Numbered from the stretch's first letter, positions 43,389 to 52,221 are shown. The stretch is 64,000 nt of DNA from Amycolatopsis sp. WQ 127309 (GCF_023023025.1 NZ_CP095481.1:1984001-2048000); one strand, 5' to 3'. Notes: generated by a model from the letters alone, not told the origin. Numbers and translations: made by a program.

Positions 43389-43847
43389 CTTGCTTCAAGC
43401 CCAAAACTTGACCCACAAGGGTGGTTCCTCAGAAGAAATTCCAAGCCGCACCCACCTCACGAAGCCGGCCACGGTCGGGGGGCCGGGGGCGAAGCTCTCC
43501 GGACGGGGTGTGGGGCGGAGCCCCACAAAACACGCGAGACAAGCCAAAAGGCCCGCGCTCTGGGCGAGCACGGGCCTTCCAGGTCTTGTCGAGCCGCCGT
43601 ATCGCGAGGCGCAAGCGCCCGCGCCGCCGAAACCACTCCCAGAGCCCTCGCCGAGCGACCGCTTTCCGTGACGGAGCACTCCGGCACGTTCTGGAGGCCT
43701 TCGCGGCCGAGCAAAGAAGCGGCGCGGCTAGGCCACTTCCCGCAGATCTCGCGGCTGCCCGGTTTCCCCGCGACGGGTGAACCTGCGGAACTTTCTTCGC
43801 CCACCGACGAGCCTTCGTTGTCACTCACTTAGACACTCACCAGACGA
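43389..43847. other. Gene-poor stretch with GC-rich interspersed repeat
   Basis: I see no convincing gene in these 459 bases. Several frames of 70-130 codons overlap on both strands, all Arg/Pro/Gly-rich. At about 43478-43527 lies a GC-rich block whose right part folds as GTGGGGC-GGA-GCCCCAC (43511-43527). Near 43545-43580 a second imperfect hairpin (AAGGCCCGCGCTC with GAGCACGGGCCTT) could end transcription. The composition suggests an accumulated intergenic repeat rather than a decayed gene. Confidence 0.45.
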
Positions 43848-43885
43848 GTCAGGCCCCATCCGAGGTGTCTCGGATGGGGCCTGAC
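43848..43885 (-). terminator. Terminator of the tRNA-Thr gene
   Basis: A perfect 17-bp stem (43848-43864 with 43869-43885, GTCAGGCCCCATCCGAG and complement) with a 4-base loop lies 7 bases past the tRNA 3' end. Confidence 0.85.
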
Positions 43886-43891
43886 CTGCGG

Positions 43892-43965
43892 AGCCGCCTA
43901 GGGGAATCGAACCCCTGACCTATTCATTACGAGTGAATCGCTCTGGCCGACTGAGCTAAGGCGGC
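43892..43965 (-). tRNA. tRNA-Thr (anticodon CGT)
   Basis: A 74-base cloverleaf. The acceptor stem GCCGCCT pairs with AGGCGGC, the discriminator base is U, and CCA is not encoded. The D arm contains GCTC...GAGC, the anticodon loop is CTCGTAA with anticodon CGT reading ACG, and the T arm is AGGGG-TTCGATT-CCCCT. It lies just beyond the holB/topA side of the cluster with its own terminator. Confidence 0.95.
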
Positions 43966-44098
43966 ATGTCTCCGGCTCGCGCTGGCGACGGGAACCAGTG
44001 TAGCGGAGGCTGTGAGCGTCACTTTCCCGGGGCACCGTCGTTAGGGCCCTATGACGTCGATCTCACACCAGGATCGACCTACCTGGAGGCACTGGCAC

Positions 44099-45760
44099 AT
44101 GCGGCGAAGACTGCCCCGTTCGGCGGCCCTGCCGGCGGCCGCGGCGTTGCTCCTGCTCAGCGCGGCGCCGGCGATGGCCGACCCGACCTATCCGACCACG
44201 CCGATCCCGCAGCCGGCGAGTTCCGGGCAGGCGCCCATCTCGGCGCCGATCGGGCCGCAGCCGCTGGGGCAGGCCGTCGGGGATGCCGGGACCGCGCTCG
44301 GCATCGTGCGGTTGCTGCCCAACGCCGTGCCCACCAGCACGATTCTGCCCGGCTTCGGGGCGACGCTGCCCAAGCAGTCGGCGCTCGAGGCCGGGATGGG
44401 CCTGTCCAGCGCGTCCGCGAACTCCGACGCCTACCTGAGCTACGAGAAGGCCATCGCGCAGGCGTCGCCGCTCGGGCTGTCGGTGGGCGGGAACGCGCCG
44501 CAGACGCCGGGCAGCGTGGTGCAGACCGCGTTGCCGGACAACCCGCAGCCGATCACCGGCGGGCTCAACGCGCCGTCCAACCCGCTGCTGAACGTCGGGG
44601 TGCTGAACGGCTCCGCGCACGCGCGCTGGAGCCCGACGCTCGGCCCGTGCGTCGACACGATCGCCGACGCCAGCACGTCCGTCGCGAGCCTGTCGCTGCT
44701 GAACGTCATCCCGTCGCTGCCGAACCTCGGCCTCGACAAGCTGGCGCTCGACCCGTCGACGCTCGCGAAGGGCTTCGACCTGACCAAGGGCCTGCAGAGC
44801 CTCGGCGGCCTGCTGCAGGGCGGCGGGCAGACCGCGGCCAGCGGCACCGGATCGCTGCTGAGCCTGCCGAACGCGCTGTCGTCGCGCTCGCAGGTGAAGC
44901 TCGTCGACATCCCCGGCTCGAAGAACAAGGCTGTGCAGTCGACGTCGACGCTGCAGGGCGCGGACATCGAGATCCTCAAGGGCACGCCGCTGGCGCTGAG
45001 CATCAAGGTGGCCAGCCAGCCGACGCTGAAGGTGACCTCCACCGGCGACGCGAAGACGTCCAAAGTGGAGTACACCGCGCCGGTGCTGACCATCGAGGCA
45101 GGCGGCAAGGTGCTCTACACGCTGGACGCCGCGCACCCGACCAAGGACATCCCGATCGGGCTGCCGCTCAAGCAGCTGAGCGACCAATTCGGCGTTCTCA
45201 AAGATCTTCCGGTCGTCGGCGGTCTCCTGGCGACGGCCGCAGGACCGATCGAGCAGGTCGGCAACACCGCGGGCACCGTGCTCGACCTGGGCGTGCTGCG
45301 GCTGAGCATCGCCGGGCTCGACCAGAAGAGCGCGGCGATGACGACGCCGTTCAAGGGCTTCCAGCTCGGCGCTTCGGCGCGGATGTTCGACCTGCAGCTG
45401 CTGCCCACGACGAGGCTGAAGAGCCTGCTGCCCGGCGACGCGGCGAGCAACCTGCCGTCCTCGCTGGCGCAGCTGTCGATCGGCGAGCAGATCGCGCGGG
45501 CCTACGCGCCGACCGACGGCGTGGTCTGCGGGAGCACGACGACACCGCCGCCCGCGGGCGGGGAAGCGCCCAAGGGCCCGGTGAAGAACCTCGCCTACAC
45601 CGGCGGCGCGTACGACACGGTGCCGCTGTTCTGGTCGGGCACCGCGATGCTCCTGCTCGGCGTGGTCATGGTGGCCGCGATGCCGGGCTCGCGTCGTCGG
45701 CCGCTGCCGATCTTGGCCGAGGAGAAGCCGTTCAAGCCGTCACCGCGGCCGCGCGAGTGA
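44099..45760 (+). CDS. Secreted, sortase-anchored surface protein (LAYTG)
   Basis: A 553-residue protein. It begins with a signal peptide (MRRRLPRSAALPAAAALLLL, cleavage after APAMA). It ends NLAYTGGAYDTVPLFW, a membrane segment (about 520-538) and basic residues GSRRR, the layout of a class E sortase substrate (LAxTG). The mature part is rich in Leu, Gly, Ser and Pro, with two segments of beta-sandwich character; I recognise no catalytic domain. The start at ATG 44099 is fixed by the signal peptide and a GGAGG site. It has one Cys mid-protein and one before the anchor. Function unknown; cell-wall adhesion or structure is inferred only from anchoring. Confidence 0.8.
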   Translation: MRRRLPRSAALPAAAALLLLSAAPAMADPTYPTTPIPQPASSGQAPISAPIGPQPLGQAVGDAGTALGIVRLLPNAVPTSTILPGFGATLPKQSALEAGMGLSSASANSDAYLSYEKAIAQASPLGLSVGGNAPQTPGSVVQTALPDNPQPITGGLNAPSNPLLNVGVLNGSAHARWSPTLGPCVDTIADASTSVASLSLLNVIPSLPNLGLDKLALDPSTLAKGFDLTKGLQSLGGLLQGGGQTAASGTGSLLSLPNALSSRSQVKLVDIPGSKNKAVQSTSTLQGADIEILKGTPLALSIKVASQPTLKVTSTGDAKTSKVEYTAPVLTIEAGGKVLYTLDAAHPTKDIPIGLPLKQLSDQFGVLKDLPVVGGLLATAAGPIEQVGNTAGTVLDLGVLRLSIAGLDQKSAAMTTPFKGFQLGASARMFDLQLLPTTRLKSLLPGDAASNLPSSLAQLSIGEQIARAYAPTDGVVCGSTTTPPPAGGEAPKGPVKNLAYTGGAYDTVPLFWSGTAMLLLGVVMVAAMPGSRRRPLPILAEEKPFKPSPRPRE

Positions 45761-45784
45761 CCTGAGTCCGCCCCGGGGACAGTG

Positions 45785-45824
45785 AAGAACCCCGTCAGGA
45801 GCCTGGCTCCTGACGGGGCTTCTT
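45785..45824. terminator. Bidirectional terminator
   Basis: CCCCGTCAGGAG and its complement (45790-45801, 45807-45818) with outer AGAA/TTCT pairing and a T-run on the plus strand, between the convergent surface-protein and holB stops. Confidence 0.85.
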
Positions 45825-45829
45825 TGTGT

Positions 45830-47035
45830 TCAGCCCTGGCGAAGCGTGGTGACCATCGCCTCGACGGCGATGCGGGGCTTCACGTTCAGGTCGATCGCCT
45901 CGCGGCATTCCAGCACCGCTTCGAGACGGCGCAGCGCCGACTCCGGGGTCCACGCCGTCGCGGCTTCGGCGATCTGGTCGAAGTGGTCGGGGTGGTTGAG
46001 CGTCGCGCCGGAGCGGGTCGTCGTCACCAGGACGTCGCGGTAGAAGCCCGCGAGGTCGATCAGCGCCAGATCCAGCGTGTCCCGCTGGGTGCGGGTGGCG
46101 CGGGACTTCTGCTTCTTCTCCAGCTGCTTCACCGCGGCTTCCGCGGCCCGCTTGGCCCCCGCGACGCCCTTGCCGACGCCGTCGCCGCCCATCGCCGTGC
46201 GCAACGAGTTGCGCTCGTCCTCGTCGCGGCCCTTGCTCGCCTCGCCCGCGTCGGCCTCCGCCGCGCTGATCAGCTGGTCGGCGCAGGTGAAGACGTCACT
46301 GGGGCGGCGCAGGCCGAGCGGGATCCGCAGGACCGTGGCGCGACGCTGGCGCGCGGCCTCGTCGGTGGCGAGCCGGCGCGCGCGGCCGACGTGCCCGCCG
46401 CAGACCGCGGCGGCCCACTGCGCCTGCTCCGGGTCGACGTGGTCCCGGCGCACGAGCACGTCGGCGATCGCCTCCGGCGGCGGCGTCCGCAGGTTCACCA
46501 GGCGGCAGCGCGAACGGATCGTCACGGAGACGTCCTCGGGGTGGTCCGACGGCGCGCAGAGCAGGAACACCGTGCGGTCCGGCGGTTCTTCGACGGCCTT
46601 CAGCAGCGCGTTCGACGCGCCTTCGGTGAGCCGGTCGGCGTCCTCGATGATCACGACCTGCCAGCTGCCGGTGGTCGGGCGGCGCGCCGCGGCCTGGACC
46701 AGCGCACGCATCTCGGCGACCGAGATCGACAGGCCTTCGGGCACGACGAGCCGGACGTCGGCGTGGGTGCCCGCCATCGTCGTGTGGCAGCCGGGGCAGG
46801 CGTCACAACCGGTGCCGGTGCTGCACTGCAGGCCCGCGGCGAACGTCCGGGCGGCCACCGAGCGGCCGGACCCGGCCGGGCCGGTGATCAGCCAGGCGTG
46901 CGTCATCGCGCCGGGCGGCGCGGGCTCCCCGGCGACGATCTTCGCCGCGGCGGACGCGGCCGCCGTCAGGGTTTCGACCGCGGGTTCCTGGCCGACCAGC
47001 TGGTTCCAGACGCCGATGCGTTCGGTCGTCGTCAC
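45830..47035 (-). CDS. holB: DNA polymerase III delta' subunit
   Basis: A 401-residue clamp-loader protein. The AAA domain has a P-loop GPAGSGRS with Arg in place of the catalytic Lys, as is normal in the non-hydrolysing delta' subunit. A zinc module with four Cys follows (CSTGTGCDACPGC), then the conserved IIEDADRLTEGASNALLKAV and SRCRLVNL. The C-terminal part is the collar domain. GTG 47035 overlaps the stop of the preceding gene as GTGA, so it is translated together with the MFS/dTMP-kinase fusion. Confidence 0.93.
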   Translation of the reverse strand: MTTTERIGVWNQLVGQEPAVETLTAAASAAAKIVAGEPAPPGAMTHAWLITGPAGSGRSVAARTFAAGLQCSTGTGCDACPGCHTTMAGTHADVRLVVPEGLSISVAEMRALVQAAARRPTTGSWQVVIIEDADRLTEGASNALLKAVEEPPDRTVFLLCAPSDHPEDVSVTIRSRCRLVNLRTPPPEAIADVLVRRDHVDPEQAQWAAAVCGGHVGRARRLATDEAARQRRATVLRIPLGLRRPSDVFTCADQLISAAEADAGEASKGRDEDERNSLRTAMGGDGVGKGVAGAKRAAEAAVKQLEKKQKSRATRTQRDTLDLALIDLAGFYRDVLVTTTRSGATLNHPDHFDQIAEAATAWTPESALRRLEAVLECREAIDLNVKPRIAVEAMVTTLRQG

Positions 47036-49179
47036 TTCGCCTCCACGCGAGACGCGTCCGCGGTCTCGACGGGCAGGGTCTCCTCGGCCGACGGCTCGTC
47101 GACGTCGAGTGGCCGGGTGACCGGCTTGTCCGATGTGGACGCAGCCGGGGCCAGCGCCGAAAGGCGGCCGACGAACACGGCGCGCAGGGCGATCCGGATC
47201 CGCGCGGCGACCTCGGTGTCGGTGCCGTCGGCGTCGATCACGACGTAGCGATCCGGGTCCGCGGCGGCCATCTCGACGAGCAGGTGCTGGACGCGCCACT
47301 GGTCGTTCATCGTGGCCGCCCGGTCGCGCGGCGCCCCGGGCGGAGCGGCGTCGAGCAGGACGGTCAGGTCCGGCCGCAGCCGTCCGGTCGCCCAGTCGGC
47401 GAGGCCTTCGAGCTCGTCGCTGTCGAGGCCCGCGACGGCGGACAGGTGCGCCAGCGGCGAGTCGACGAACCGCTCCATCACGACCACCGAACCGGCGTCG
47501 AGCGCCGGCTGGACGTGCCGCTCGACGATGTCGGCCCGCACCGCGGCGGCGGCCAGCGCCTGGGCCCGCGCGCCGGTCAGCGAGGCGCCGGAAACCAGCG
47601 CTGTCAACCGTTTGTCGTCGAGCGCCGGGTCGGCGGCGACCACGACCGGCCGGGTCCCGCCGCGCATCCAGTCGGCGAGGTTGACGGCCTGGATCGCGGT
47701 GTTGATCGCGGTGGTGCCCTCGACGGCGATGAGGAAGCCGTTGACCCGCCGCGGTGTGCGGCGCAACGCGTTGCGCAGGTCGGACAGGATCGGCTCAGTG
47801 CGCTTGTCGTCCATCTGCCGGTAGGCGAAGAAGCCGGCGATCAGGGCGAGCGCGGCGCCGACGAGCATGATCGGCCGGGTGCCGTCGATCGTGACCGGGC
47901 TGCCCCAGACGTTGATGGTGCGCGTCGCCACGACACCGACCAGTACCGGGACGGTCACCGTGGTGCCGAACAGCACGAGCTTCATCATCAGCTGGTAGAT
48001 CGCGTTGATCCGGCCGCGGATGGCGTCTTCGACGCGGGAGCCGATGATCGTGACGCCGGTGAGGAACGCCGTCCCGGCCCAGAACCCCACCAGGACCACG
48101 GTGACCAGCGAGACCGACAGGTGCGGCGACAACGCGACCAGCGCGAGCGAGAGCCCGGCCGCGATGATCGAGACACCGAACAGCCGGTCGTGCGGGAGCC
48201 GCCGGGAAAGCTTGGGCGCGAAGGCCATGCCGGAGGCGAGGCCGAGGAAGATGGCCAGCACCAGGAGGCTGAACGCCGAGTCACCGGCCAGCAGGCTCGA
48301 GGAGTACGGCTTGGCCGAGCCGATCACGGCGCCACCCGCCGCGAACGCGCCGAACGCGCCGACCAGCAGCCCGCGCACGAGCGGCGTGCTGCGGACGAAC
48401 CGGAAGCCGTCGGCGATCATCCGGCCGATGCCGAGCTTCTCCTCGTCGGCCAGGTCGGCCTTCTTCTCGGGCGACTCGTGGACGTTGCGCAGCGAAAGCT
48501 CGGGGATCCGGGTGGCGATGAGGATCGCGCTGGCCAGGTAGAGCAGGGCGGTGATGATGACGACCAGCTTCGCGATGCGGAGGCTGGTGTCTTCGCCGGG
48601 AACGTGGAGGAAGTTCGTGTTGATGCCGGTGAGGATCGCGTTCGCGCCGGCCGCGGTGATGACGGCGAGGCCGTAGGTCATCACCATGCCGAGCTGGTTG
48701 GCCGTCTCGACCTGGTCGGGGCGGCGAAGCAGGTTCGGGACCGCCGCCTCTTTCGAGGGGATCCACATGCTCGCCGCGCTGCCGACCAGGAAGTTGCCGA
48801 CCAGCAGCCACCACGGCGCGCTGACGAAGGCGATGGACAGCAGGAACCCGCAGCGCAGGAGGTCGGCGACCACCATCACCTTGCGGCGGTCGAACCGGTC
48901 CGCGAGCAGGCCGCCGACCGGGGCGAACAGCAGCCCCGGCGCCAGTCCGGTCAGCACGACGCCGACGAAGGCGAAGTTCTGCGCGAAGTAGTTGTTCGTC
49001 AGCTTCGTGGCCAGGCCGGTGAGGGCCAGAATGTTCAGCCAGTCGGCCACGCTGCACAGGTACGTGACGCCCCAGAGGCGCCGGAACGGTTTGATCGCCA
49101 GCACCCGCCGGACCCGGCTGATCGTGGACGCCTCGGCGCCCGACGATCCGCCCGGGCCGGACCCGGGTACCGATCGCAC
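47032..49179 (-). CDS. MFS transporter fused to a degenerate thymidylate kinase domain
   Basis: A 715-residue fusion. Residues about 20-460 form a 12-helix MFS transporter (FRRLWGVTYLCSVADWLNIL; motif A GGLLADRFDRRKVMVV). Residues about 479-675 align with dTMP kinase. However, the P-loop expected as EGxDGAGKST reads EGTTAINTA (487-495), without the glycines or Lys, and the DRY/DRH motif is ERF in VVMERFVDSPLAH. ATP binding is therefore unlikely. It still sits between topA and holB where tmk belongs. A catalytic dTMP kinase must be elsewhere, or this is a regulatory relic. Start GTG 49179. Confidence 0.88.
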   Translation of the reverse strand: MRSVPGSGPGGSSGAEASTISRVRRVLAIKPFRRLWGVTYLCSVADWLNILALTGLATKLTNNYFAQNFAFVGVVLTGLAPGLLFAPVGGLLADRFDRRKVMVVADLLRCGFLLSIAFVSAPWWLLVGNFLVGSAASMWIPSKEAAVPNLLRRPDQVETANQLGMVMTYGLAVITAAGANAILTGINTNFLHVPGEDTSLRIAKLVVIITALLYLASAILIATRIPELSLRNVHESPEKKADLADEEKLGIGRMIADGFRFVRSTPLVRGLLVGAFGAFAAGGAVIGSAKPYSSSLLAGDSAFSLLVLAIFLGLASGMAFAPKLSRRLPHDRLFGVSIIAAGLSLALVALSPHLSVSLVTVVLVGFWAGTAFLTGVTIIGSRVEDAIRGRINAIYQLMMKLVLFGTTVTVPVLVGVVATRTINVWGSPVTIDGTRPIMLVGAALALIAGFFAYRQMDDKRTEPILSDLRNALRRTPRRVNGFLIAVEGTTAINTAIQAVNLADWMRGGTRPVVVAADPALDDKRLTALVSGASLTGARAQALAAAAVRADIVERHVQPALDAGSVVVMERFVDSPLAHLSAVAGLDSDELEGLADWATGRLRPDLTVLLDAAPPGAPRDRAATMNDQWRVQHLLVEMAAADPDRYVVIDADGTDTEVAARIRIALRAVFVGRLSALAPAASTSDKPVTRPLDVDEPSAEETLPVETADASRVEAK

Positions 49180-49327
49180 GCCCTCGCTGATACGCCCACC
49201 CCACTAGTCACCGCGGTGCCGGGCACCCTCGTGAGTTAGCCCGACCGTGTAGCCAGGGTAGCCCGATCGGCCTCTGGCACGCGGACGACCCCGAGGTCCC
49301 AGTGGGGTGGGGATCAGCTGGTGAACG

Positions 49328-49957
49328 TCAGTCGAACAACCCCGTCACGCTGCTGACCAGGCTCGAGACCATCTCGATGGCGACGACCCCGAACACGATC
49401 AGCAGCACCACCGCGAGTATCACGCCCGACGCGCTCGACGACGGCCTGCCGATCGCCGGCATCGACATCGCCGGCATCTTCGGCAGCTTGCGCCGTTTGA
49501 CGGGCACGACCTCGAGGTCGTCGTCGAAGTCGTCCTCGGCGGGCGGTGGCAGCTGCCGGACGGGCCGGAGCATCTGCGGTGCCCGCTTCGGCCAGGTCCG
49601 CTGCCGGTTGCGTTGCCGCGGCAACACCCCGAGCGGCGGCGTCACGTCCTCGCCGAGCGTGCCCGTGGTGCCGGCGGGTGGGATCGCTTCCGGGGCTCGG
49701 GCCCCGGTCACGCCGTCTTCGCGGAGGGTTTCCTCCACCATCCGGCGTACGACCTCCTCGTCGTGCTGCACGGGCCCGGCGACCGAGATGGCGGCGGGCT
49801 CATGGCCGTTCGGCATCGCGGTGCGTGGCTCGGGGTCCGTGGTGACCAGTCCGGAGACCGGGTCCGCGAACGTCTCGCCTGGTGTTTCGGACAGTGTGCC
49901 GTCGCGCTGAGTGAGCTCGGGGGCACTGAAGAAGGGAGCCTCACCGTTCGCGCTCAT
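49328..49957 (-). CDS. Hypothetical protein with a C-terminal membrane anchor
   Basis: The 209-residue protein has a hydrophilic, acidic first part (about 1-125), a basic segment PVKRRKLPKM and one strongly hydrophobic helix near the end (GVILAVVLLIVFGVVAIEMV), leaving about ten residues outside. That is a tail-anchored topology with a long cytoplasmic domain. No domain is recognisable. I start at ATG 49957 with GAGGTGG upstream. It sits between the MFS/dTMP-kinase fusion and a cluster of EspG-like genes and could belong to either unit. Confidence 0.65.
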   Translation of the reverse strand: MSANGEAPFFSAPELTQRDGTLSETPGETFADPVSGLVTTDPEPRTAMPNGHEPAAISVAGPVQHDEEVVRRMVEETLREDGVTGARAPEAIPPAGTTGTLGEDVTPPLGVLPRQRNRQRTWPKRAPQMLRPVRQLPPPAEDDFDDDLEVVPVKRRKLPKMPAMSMPAIGRPSSSASGVILAVVLLIVFGVVAIEMVSSLVSSVTGLFD

Positions 49958-50275
49958 GGTGACCACCTCACTACTGAATGTCCTCGCCTTTCCAGGGTAG
50001 CGACCAAGGCGGATAACGCATCCGCCCAATGGCTCTGTCTCCACGGGAGGGTTCGTCACGCAGCGCAAGCCCACGCCCGAACCCCCAGCAGTGTCCAATC
50101 CGCCGAGGCTCCGGTCGACCGCCAATGGTGACAGATCGTAGTGAAGCCCATCACAGTCACCGACAGCGACCGCCCGTAACCGGTCATACCCAGGGTGTCA
50201 GGATGACCAGTTTCGCGCGTGGTGATCGAGCCCGGATGGAGCAGCCCTGGCGTCGTCGGCGGCGTCGTCAACAGA
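49958..50275. other. Intergenic stretch, no gene seen
   Basis: These 318 bases separate the tail-anchored protein gene from the EspG-like cluster, both on the minus strand. It should hold the promoter of the former. A short inverted arrangement around CACAGTCACCGACAGCGACC is too weak to name. No open frame here has supporting features. Confidence 0.4.
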
Positions 50276-51067
50276 TCAGGAGACCTCCTCCTGCCCGAGG
50301 TCGATCATCTTCCGGCACCAGTCGCGGAGCATTTCGCGGCTGAACGGGCTCAGCACCAGCTGGCGACGGCCGTCACCGCGATCCAGGGCCGCCAGCGCGA
50401 AGCGGCCGAGGTCCGTGTCGACCAGGACGAAGCCGTGGTCGGGGAACTCCGCGCACAATCCGCCGAACGCGAGCATGTCCAGGACCGCCGTGCCCGAGCG
50501 AGGCCGGGCCAGGACGTCGCGCATCGCGCCGACGTCGTCGTCCTGGCCGTCGTGGACCAGGCCGTCGTCGTCCACCGTGACCCAGATCGCGCGGCGCGGG
50601 CTGCCGAACGGCGCCTCCGGCAGCTCCGCCACCAGCATCTCGGGGAGCTCTTCGAAGTCGGCCAGGTGGATCGCCGTGCGGCCGGGCAGCGAGCCCATCA
50701 TGAAGGCCCGCTCGCCGTCGGCGTAGCACCGGATGTCCGCGGTCTCCGGCCCCTTGTCGAACACGCCGCACAGCGCCGCGCGGACGGAACCGCGCAGCAT
50801 CAGCGACACGACCTCGAAGCCGACGTCGTTGAGCTCGCCGTCTTCGCCGAACGGCGTGCCGTCGATCCAGGCGGCCCACGCCACGTGCCGCTCGACCTCC
50901 TCGGCCAGGTCCGCCGGGTCGTCGGAGACCGGGCCGTGCACGAGGATGTCGTGGTCGCTGACGTCCGGGTTGTAGAGCCGGTCCACGGGCTCGCGGTCCG
51001 GCATCGCCGCCAGCACCGGCCCGGCCGCCAGCTCCAGCAGCTCGCGCGCCGCCGTCCGCTCAGGCAT
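50276..51067 (-). CDS. EspG-like/ESX-accessory protein, divergent (A)
   Basis: The 263-residue protein has acidic composition and ends GRFALAALDRGDGRRQLVLS followed by a helix (EMLRDWCRKMIDLGQ). This matches the C-terminal strand-loop-strand-helix of EspG proteins (compare GRYFTQASKGHDGRDWITIA at 25293-26078). The N-terminal half is not clearly similar. A diverged ESX-accessory or immunity-type protein is my best reading. Its start overlaps the end of the small gene 51060-51278 by 8 bases, so the three genes form one unit. Confidence 0.55.
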   Translation of the reverse strand: MPERTAARELLELAAGPVLAAMPDREPVDRLYNPDVSDHDILVHGPVSDDPADLAEEVERHVAWAAWIDGTPFGEDGELNDVGFEVVSLMLRGSVRAALCGVFDKGPETADIRCYADGERAFMMGSLPGRTAIHLADFEELPEMLVAELPEAPFGSPRRAIWVTVDDDGLVHDGQDDDVGAMRDVLARPRSGTAVLDMLAFGGLCAEFPDHGFVLVDTDLGRFALAALDRGDGRRQLVLSPFSREMLRDWCRKMIDLGQEEVS

Positions 51068-51278
51068 GGCGTCGCACCTCGCCCTTCACGTCACTCCGCT
51101 CGACCGGTGGCTCGACCGGGGGCCCGCCAGAGCCCTCGTCCGAGCCGGAGCCGGAGCCGACGGGCGGGTCGCCGGCGGCGGCCGCGCCCCGCCACTCCGG
51201 CACGCCGCTGTTCTCCTCGACCGCGGCGAGGATCGCGTCGCGGACCGTGAGGTCCCTCCGGGCGGCCGGCTCAGGCAT
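51060..51278 (-). CDS. Small hypothetical protein between EspG-like genes
   Basis: A 72-residue frame with a short helical beginning (LTVRDAILAAVEENSGVPEW) and a Gly/Ser/Pro-rich acidic tail. It overlaps both neighbours by 8 bases, which supports its being translated. The N-terminal MPEPAARRDLTVRDAI has a counterpart in MPERTAARELLELAAG at the start of the downstream gene, hinting at a partial duplication. No function can be given. Confidence 0.5.
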   Translation of the reverse strand: MPEPAARRDLTVRDAILAAVEENSGVPEWRGAAAAGDPPVGSGSGSDEGSGGPPVEPPVERSDVKGEVRRHA

Positions 51279-52101
51279 GGCTCTGCACCGCCTCGACGAT
51301 CCACTGCTCGGCCGTGCTCCGCGAGGCTGGGCCCCACGTGACCGTCCAGCGCCCGGTCCGGCCCACGGCCGCGCTGAACTGGTAGCGGCCGAGGTCGTTG
51401 TCGACCAGGCCGAACGCGCCGTGCGGGTACTCGGCCAGTATCGAGTCGCGCACCGCGAGGTCGACCAGCACCGTGCCCAGCCGCGGCCGCGCCGCGCACT
51501 CCCGGATCAGCTCGACGGCCTCCTCGCACCGCCGCGGGATCAGGCCGCCCTCGTCGGTCTCGATGCGCACCTGCCGGCCCGGGCCCGGCGGCCGGTCCGG
51601 CAGGCCGTCGAACACCCAGCCCGGCAGCTCGCTGAGGAACCCGGACCGCAGCCGCGCGCGGTTGCCCAGCTTGTGCAGCACCGTGGTGTAGTCCTCGTCG
51701 CCGAAGAACCGGACCTCCCACGGCTCGCGCCGGGCCGGGAAGACGCCGGTGACGACGCCGCGGATGAAGCCGCCGCGCAACGCCCGGTACAGCCCGACGG
51801 CCTCCGCCGTGACCTCGCCGCCCGGCGCCAGGCCGATCGCGGCCATGCCGGCAACGAACCGGGTGTACTGCTCGACCTCGTCGGCCAGGGTCCGCGGCCG
51901 GTTCGCCCGGCGCGAGAACCGGGGTTCGGTGTCCGAGAGCACCGGCGGGATCTCGAACTCGGGGTCGTAGAACTCCATCACGGAGGGCCGCTCCGGGACC
52001 TCGGCCGAGAGCGGGGCGATGACCTCGTCGATGACGTCGAAGACCGCGACTGAGTTGTTCACCCTTGGATTGAACACCCTGGCACCGACAATTTCTCGCA
52101 C
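51271..52101 (-). CDS. EspG-like/ESX-accessory protein, divergent (B)
   Basis: A 276-residue protein ending GRYQFSAAVGRTGRWTVTWG with a closing helix (TAEQWIVEAVQ), the same C-terminal design as protein A at 50276-51067 and the EspG pair near 25 kb. The middle (GEVTAEAVGLYRALRGGFIR) is helical. The start is uncertain: GTG 52101, or GTG 52062 (VNNSVAVFDVIDEV), which looks more like a protein start but has no proper ribosome site. It is the first gene of the three-gene unit. Confidence 0.55.
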   Translation of the reverse strand: MREIVGARVFNPRVNNSVAVFDVIDEVIAPLSAEVPERPSVMEFYDPEFEIPPVLSDTEPRFSRRANRPRTLADEVEQYTRFVAGMAAIGLAPGGEVTAEAVGLYRALRGGFIRGVVTGVFPARREPWEVRFFGDEDYTTVLHKLGNRARLRSGFLSELPGWVFDGLPDRPPGPGRQVRIETDEGGLIPRRCEEAVELIRECAARPRLGTVLVDLAVRDSILAEYPHGAFGLVDNDLGRYQFSAAVGRTGRWTVTWGPASRSTAEQWIVEAVQSHA

Positions 52102-52156
52102 ATACGTTCGAACAGGCGAGATGAGTCGCCGAACGGTCGATGCATGGTCCGAAACG

Positions 52157-52207
52157 CCGTGAAGGCCTCCTTACCGGCCATAAGAGCCGGTAAGGAGGCC
52201 TTCACGG
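52157..52207. terminator. 22-bp perfect palindrome downstream of topA
   Basis: Arms 52157-52178 and 52186-52207 pair perfectly over 22 bp (CCGTGAAGGCCTCCTTACCG then GC) with a 7-base loop. It lies 15 bases past the topA stop. Its ends and the following base run (CCGTGAAxGCC ... TTCACGGACTT) match the palindrome at 37425-37475 although the centres differ. Confidence 0.85.
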
Positions 52208-52221
52208 ACTTCCTGAGAGCG

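Noticed and set aside
43429..43828. Overlapping minus-strand frames of 94-131 codons before the tRNA
   Set aside because: No ribosome sites, low-complexity Arg/Pro content, and repeat DNA inside.
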